Notes under the pieces: generated by a model
Databases searched by the model: none
Seen by the model: the letters and a program-made list of their open reading frames with translations, nothing else
What the model was told of the DNA's origin: nothing
Program-made: the position numbers and the translations under genes
Shown: one piece after another, positions 61,412 through 64,000 of the stretch
Position numbering within the stretch: position 1 is the first letter of the stretch
Layout: each line of letters starts with the position of its first letter
NCBI RefSeq assembly: GCF_001643235.1
Contig: NZ_LQWY01000073.1
Location: 62,001-126,000, forward strand
Direction of reading: 5' to 3'
DNA from: Domibacillus aminovorans
GTDB lineage: Bacteria; Bacillota; Bacilli; Bacillales; Domibacillaceae
Length of the DNA stretch: 64,000 nucleotides

Positions 61412-62179
61412 ATGCATCGTGGAAAAGGGATGAAGTTCGTCGGCGACTCACGTATACCGTCAGAACGAAAACCAAATATACCAAAAGATTATTCGGAATA
61501 TCCGGGCAAAACAGAAGCTTTCTGGCCAAACTTCCTTTTGAAGGAATGGATGGTCGGGGCCGTATTCCTAATTGGTTATTTATGCGTAACAATCGCTCAT
61601 CCATCACCGCTTGAGCGTGTAGCAGATCCGACCGATACAGGCTATCTTCCACTGCCTGACTGGTATTTCTTGTTTCTTTATCAATTGCTTAAATACACAT
61701 ATGCTTCGGGTCCATACAACGTAATTGGCGGTTTTATTATTCCAGGTCTTGCATTTGGAGGCTTAATGCTTGCTCCGTTTATCGATCGTGGACCCAAACG
61801 CCGTCCAACGCAACGTCCATTCGCGACAGGGTTTATGCTGCTTTCATTTGCAGCGGTTATTTACCTTACTTGGGAATCAGCCGATGCAGTTGACTGGGAA
61901 GCGAAAGAAGCAATGGGAGCCATCGTAGAAGAAGCAGAGATTGACACAAATTCGGATGGATTCAAAATTTATCAAGAAAACGGTTGTATTAACTGTCATG
62001 GTGATACATTATCCGGAGGGGCAGCTGCTCCGTCACTCGTTGGCACCGGATTGAAGCCGGAAGAAATTGCTGAAATAGCGAAAAACGGTCGAGGTGGAAT
62101 GCCTGCCGGAATGTATAAAGGCAATGAAGAAGATCTCGTTAAATTGTCTGAATTCATTTCAACGCTTGAAGCAAAATAA
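61412..62179 (+). CDS. qcrC: Menaquinol:cytochrome c reductase, fused subunit IV/cytochrome c
   Basis: A 255-residue fusion. The N-terminal part equals subunit IV with three membrane helices (PLPDWYFLFLYQLLKYTYAS is diagnostic); the C-terminal part is a small cytochrome c with haem site CINCH near residue 193 and the Met ligand in GGMPAG. Haem is attached by the ResABC system encoded upstream in this window. The fusion is normal for Bacillaceae. Confidence 0.95.
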   Translation: MHRGKGMKFVGDSRIPSERKPNIPKDYSEYPGKTEAFWPNFLLKEWMVGAVFLIGYLCVTIAHPSPLERVADPTDTGYLPLPDWYFLFLYQLLKYTYASGPYNVIGGFIIPGLAFGGLMLAPFIDRGPKRRPTQRPFATGFMLLSFAAVIYLTWESADAVDWEAKEAMGAIVEEAEIDTNSDGFKIYQENGCINCHGDTLSGGAAAPSLVGTGLKPEEIAEIAKNGRGGMPAGMYKGNEEDLVKLSEFISTLEAK

Positions 62180-62187
62180 TAAAAAAG

Positions 62188-62223
62188 AAAGGACTGCCGG
62201 ATTTGTTCGGTGGTTCTTTTTTT
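62188..62223 (+). terminator. Terminator of qcrABC
   Basis: AAAGGACTGCCG / CGGTGGTTCTTT with three G-U pairs, ending in a T run. The ribosome site of ypjA follows immediately. Confidence 0.8.
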
Positions 62224-62237
62224 ATGGAGGATTGCCG

Positions 62238-62819
62238 ATGCTGTACTTCTTTTTGTCAAACCGTTCGTTTATGTGGACACTGTTTTTGGTCAACTTAGTA
62301 GGTACTGTTTACGGATATATTTGGTATATGCCTCAGCTTGAGCAGACACCGGCGATTTACCTGCCGTTTGTGCCGGATAGCCCGACAGCAAGTTTGTTTT
62401 TTACGGTAGCCTTGTTCGGCTTGCTGATTGGACGCGGGTGGGGTCTTATACAGGCACTCGCTGTCATGACGCTATTTAAATACGGGATATGGGCCGTTGT
62501 GATGAATATATTGACATTAATCGTGACGGGGCACCTCTCGTGGCTCGGCTGGATGCTTGTCGCCTCTCATTTCGGTATGGCGATACAGGGACTGTTATAT
62601 GCACCATTTTTCAAGGTGAAAGTCATCCATCTGATGATTGCGGCTACCTGGACTCTACATAATGAAATCATTGATTACGTATATATGCAGTATCCCGTTT
62701 ATTCACAGCTTCATTTGTACATTCAAGAGATTGGCTATTTTACATTCTGGCTTAGCATTATATCGATTTTTGTCACATGGTACATGTGCGTCAGATCAAG
62801 CCGGACAACCTGGCGATAA
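62238..62819 (+). CDS. ypjA: DUF1405 membrane protein YpjA
   Basis: About 193 residues with five or six membrane helices. RSFMWTLFLVNLVGTVYGYIWY opens the DUF1405 family pattern; SWLGWMLVASHFGMAIQGLLY and ATWTLHNEIIDYVYMQYP follow. Function unknown. Conserved after qcrC in Bacillus. The ATG at 62238 has ATGGAGG 7 bases upstream, 14 bases after the terminator. No terminator separates it from the next gene. Confidence 0.85.
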   Translation: MLYFFLSNRSFMWTLFLVNLVGTVYGYIWYMPQLEQTPAIYLPFVPDSPTASLFFTVALFGLLIGRGWGLIQALAVMTLFKYGIWAVVMNILTLIVTGHLSWLGWMLVASHFGMAIQGLLYAPFFKVKVIHLMIAATWTLHNEIIDYVYMQYPVYSQLHLYIQEIGYFTFWLSIISIFVTWYMCVRSSRTTWR

Positions 62820-62823
62820 GTCA

Positions 62824-62853
62824 TCATCTTTTCTCCATCCACCTGCATATACT
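62824..62853 (+). promoter_or_regulatory. Predicted SigE promoter of the ypjB-like gene
   Basis: TCATCTT (62824-62830), 15 bases, CATATACT (62846-62853). The -35 matches KMATATT at 6 of 7. B. subtilis ypjB is a sporulation gene, which agrees. The expected mRNA start is near 62861. Confidence 0.6.
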
Positions 62854-62868
62854 ATGACATGTGGATGG
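62835..62868 (+). promoter_or_regulatory. Inverted repeat pairing the ypjB-like Shine-Dalgarno with the promoter spacer
   Basis: CCATCCAC (62835-62842) and GTGGATGG (62861-62868) form 8 perfect pairs; six more pairs, several G-U, extend outward (62829-62834 with 62869-62874) and cover the ribosome site GGGGGGAG. The 5' arm is between -35 and -10 of the predicted SigE promoter. Confidence 0.7.
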
Positions 62869-62879
62869 GGGGAGTGGAG

Positions 62880-63086
62880 ATGGATAAAATCATCGTCTTT
62901 ATATGGAGTTTCCTTCTCGTATTTGTTCCAGTGAGCGGCGCCGAAGAGATGAAGCCGAAAGAAAAAGAACAGCTCGTTCATGTAACGGCGCTGACCGGCG
63001 GTGTGATCATTGCGGCACTTGTATATACAGGAAGAAAAAAGTATAAAGGAATGAAAAAAGAAGAAGTGATGAAGCGTAAACATTGA
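62880..63086 (+). CDS. Miniature YpjB-like sporulation membrane protein
   Basis: About 68 residues: a signal peptide (DKIIVFIWSFLLVFVPVSGA), a short charged linker of about 18 residues, a membrane helix (ALTGGVIIAALVYTG) and a basic tail RKKYKGMKKEE. Position after ypjA and the C-terminal helix plus RKKYK are those of YpjB, which in B. subtilis is about 260 residues with a large external domain. That domain is absent, with no remnant in the flanking DNA. It may be a shortened YpjB or a replacement. The start at 62880 is set by GGGGGGAG; in-frame ATGs at 62859 and 62865 are possible. Function unknown. Confidence 0.65.
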   Translation: MDKIIVFIWSFLLVFVPVSGAEEMKPKEKEQLVHVTALTGGVIIAALVYTGRKKYKGMKKEEVMKRKH

Positions 63087-63158
63087 CGTATAGGGGAATA
63101 GATCGGTACAATAATAGTAACAAAATACGACATTACACATGGAGGTAGACAGAAGTAA

Positions 63159-63839
63159 ATGAGTTTTCTACTATACTTTGCGATCATTATTATCGTACCA
63201 TTATGGGCGCAATTTAAGGTGAAAAGTACGTACAAAAAATATTCACAAGTACCGGCTTCCACAGGTATTACTGGCGCACAAACAGCGAGACGTATTCTCG
63301 ATGACAATGGATTGCAGCAAGTAAACGTAGTGGAGACACGAGGATTTTTGAGCGATCATTATAACCCGATGACGAAAACAGTTCATTTATCATCAAACAA
63401 CTTTCACGGTCATTCGATTGCTGGTGCCGCTGTCGCAGCGCATGAAGTCGGTCATGCCATTCAAGATAAAGAAGCATATGCGTTCCTTCGTTTCCGTCAT
63501 GCACTTGTCCCGGTAGCGAATATCAGTTCAAACTTATCATGGGTGTTTATTATGATCGGTATCTTTTCCACAATGACAAACATGCTGTTGCTCGGTATTG
63601 TTCTAATGGCAGCGGGTGTATTGTTCCAGGTAATCACATTGCCGGTAGAATTTAACGCTTCCAACCGTGCAATGAATCAAATTGTTTCATCCGGGATTAT
63701 CCGGAATGACGAAGAACGGGAAGCACGGAAAGTGTTAAATGCTGCTGCGATGACATATGTTGCCGCTGCAGCAGTTGCCGTACTTGAACTTGTGCGATTG
63801 ATCTTAATGTATACAGGTATGCAGCAAAGTGATGATTAA
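63159..63839 (+). CDS. Neutral zinc metallopeptidase (YugP-like)
   Basis: A 226-residue membrane peptidase. The zinc motif HEVGH lies near residue 91 in VAAHEVGHAIQD; the N-terminal helix and two or three C-terminal helices would anchor it. The family (Zn-peptidase 2) has a normal length of about 225. B. subtilis YugP lies elsewhere, so this is a different location for the gene. TACAATAATAG upstream (about 63108) may be a -10; the ribosome site is GGAGG. Substrate unknown. Confidence 0.85.
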   Translation: MSFLLYFAIIIIVPLWAQFKVKSTYKKYSQVPASTGITGAQTARRILDDNGLQQVNVVETRGFLSDHYNPMTKTVHLSSNNFHGHSIAGAAVAAHEVGHAIQDKEAYAFLRFRHALVPVANISSNLSWVFIMIGIFSTMTNMLLLGIVLMAAGVLFQVITLPVEFNASNRAMNQIVSSGIIRNDEEREARKVLNAAAMTYVAAAAVAVLELVRLILMYTGMQQSDD

Positions 63840-63841
63840 TC

Positions 63842-63876
63842 AAAAGCACCGGAATCTTCATGATTTCGGTGCTTTT
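63842..63876. terminator. Bidirectional terminator after the zinc peptidase
   Basis: A 15-bp stem (63842-63856 with 63862-63876) with one G-U pair and loop TTCAT; A4 and T4 ends serve both convergent genes. Confidence 0.92.
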
Positions 63877-63877
63877 G

Positions 63878-64000
63878 TCATTGGATCGGCTGTTTGTTTT
63901 CATCAAGCGTGAATCCTTCGCCAAATACGTCATGAACGACTGTAACGGATACAAATGCATGCGGATCAACAGCGTGAATCATATTTTTTAATCGGACAAT
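63878..64000 (-). CDS. YitT-family membrane protein, C-terminal end (YpjC-like), cut by window edge
   Basis: The minus strand from 64000 reads IVRLKNMIHAVDPHAFVSVT, then VHDVFGEGFTLDENK, and stops at 63878. IDPHAFVSV-VHDVFGEGF is the end of the DUF2179 domain of YitT-type proteins. Only 40 codons are seen; the membrane part lies beyond the window. B. subtilis has ypjC, a member of this family, after ypjB, which supports the assignment. Function of the family is unknown. Confidence 0.75.
   Translation of the reverse strand: MVRLKNMIHAVDPHAFVSVTVVHDVFGEGFTLDENKQPIQ

Overview
This window is a stretch of core chromosome from an endospore-forming Firmicute of the Bacillaceae, not of the B. subtilis species group. 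The evidence is gene content and order: spoIIM-fur-xerD, spoIIA, spoVA, scpAB-dacB-spmAB, resABCDE, sleB-ypeB, spoIVA-hbs, the menaquinone/aro block and qcrABC, all in the order known from Bacillus. Proteins are close to B. subtilis lengths. No tRNA, rRNA, insertion sequence, prophage or CRISPR array was seen. A carotenoid-type light regulator (CarH family) hints at a pigmented genus, but the genus cannot be fixed from here.

Layout. 0-8.4 kb: SDR fragment, yqkD/yqkF on the minus strand, nudF, spoIIM, fur, xerD and a nucleoside operon (drm-punA-pdp). 8.4-14 kb: forespore genes (spoIIAA-AB-sigF, spoVAA-AB-AF) and lysA. 14-25.6 kb: ribT, ypuF, scpA-scpB, dacB-spmA-spmB, rluB, resA-B-C (cytochrome c maturation) and resD-E (two-component system). 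25.6-34.3 kb: FMN riboswitch and ribU, ferredoxin, ypbB-recQ, a metallophosphoesterase, a CarH-like regulator, ypdA (bdr), asparaginase and prsW. 34.4-46 kb: sleB-ypeB, ypfA, cmk-plsC, an S1 homologue, fni, der, gpsA, yphE-yphF and spoIVA. 46-57.5 kb: hbs, folE, hepS-menG-hepT, ndk, cheR, aroC-aroB-aroH-hisC-tyrA-aroA. 57.6-64 kb: ypiA-ypiB-ypiF, qcrA-B-C, ypjA, a miniature ypjB-like gene, a zinc peptidase and the end of a YitT-family gene.

Functional links: fni, hepS, menG, hepT and the aro genes feed prenyl and menaquinone synthesis; resABC and qcrABC build the cytochrome c respiratory branch controlled by ResDE; sporulation genes are spread through the window under recognisable SigH, SigE and SigG type promoters.

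The most interesting signal is a repeated regulatory layout. At spoIIM, dacB and the ypjB-like gene (and more weakly spoVAA), an internal sporulation promoter carries, just upstream of or in its -10, a sequence complementary to the Shine-Dalgarno site just downstream. Read-through mRNA from the upstream gene would fold and hide the ribosome site, while mRNA started at the sporulation promoter would lack the 5' arm and be open. spoIVA and sleB, which follow good terminators, lack this arm. Other notable points: trpEDCFBA and mtrB are both missing from their usual places, spoVAC-AD-AE are missing from the spoVA operon, ypbE and ypjB are much shortened, and several perfect palindromes sit on sigma-A promoters. 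GC content and statistical significance were not computed.
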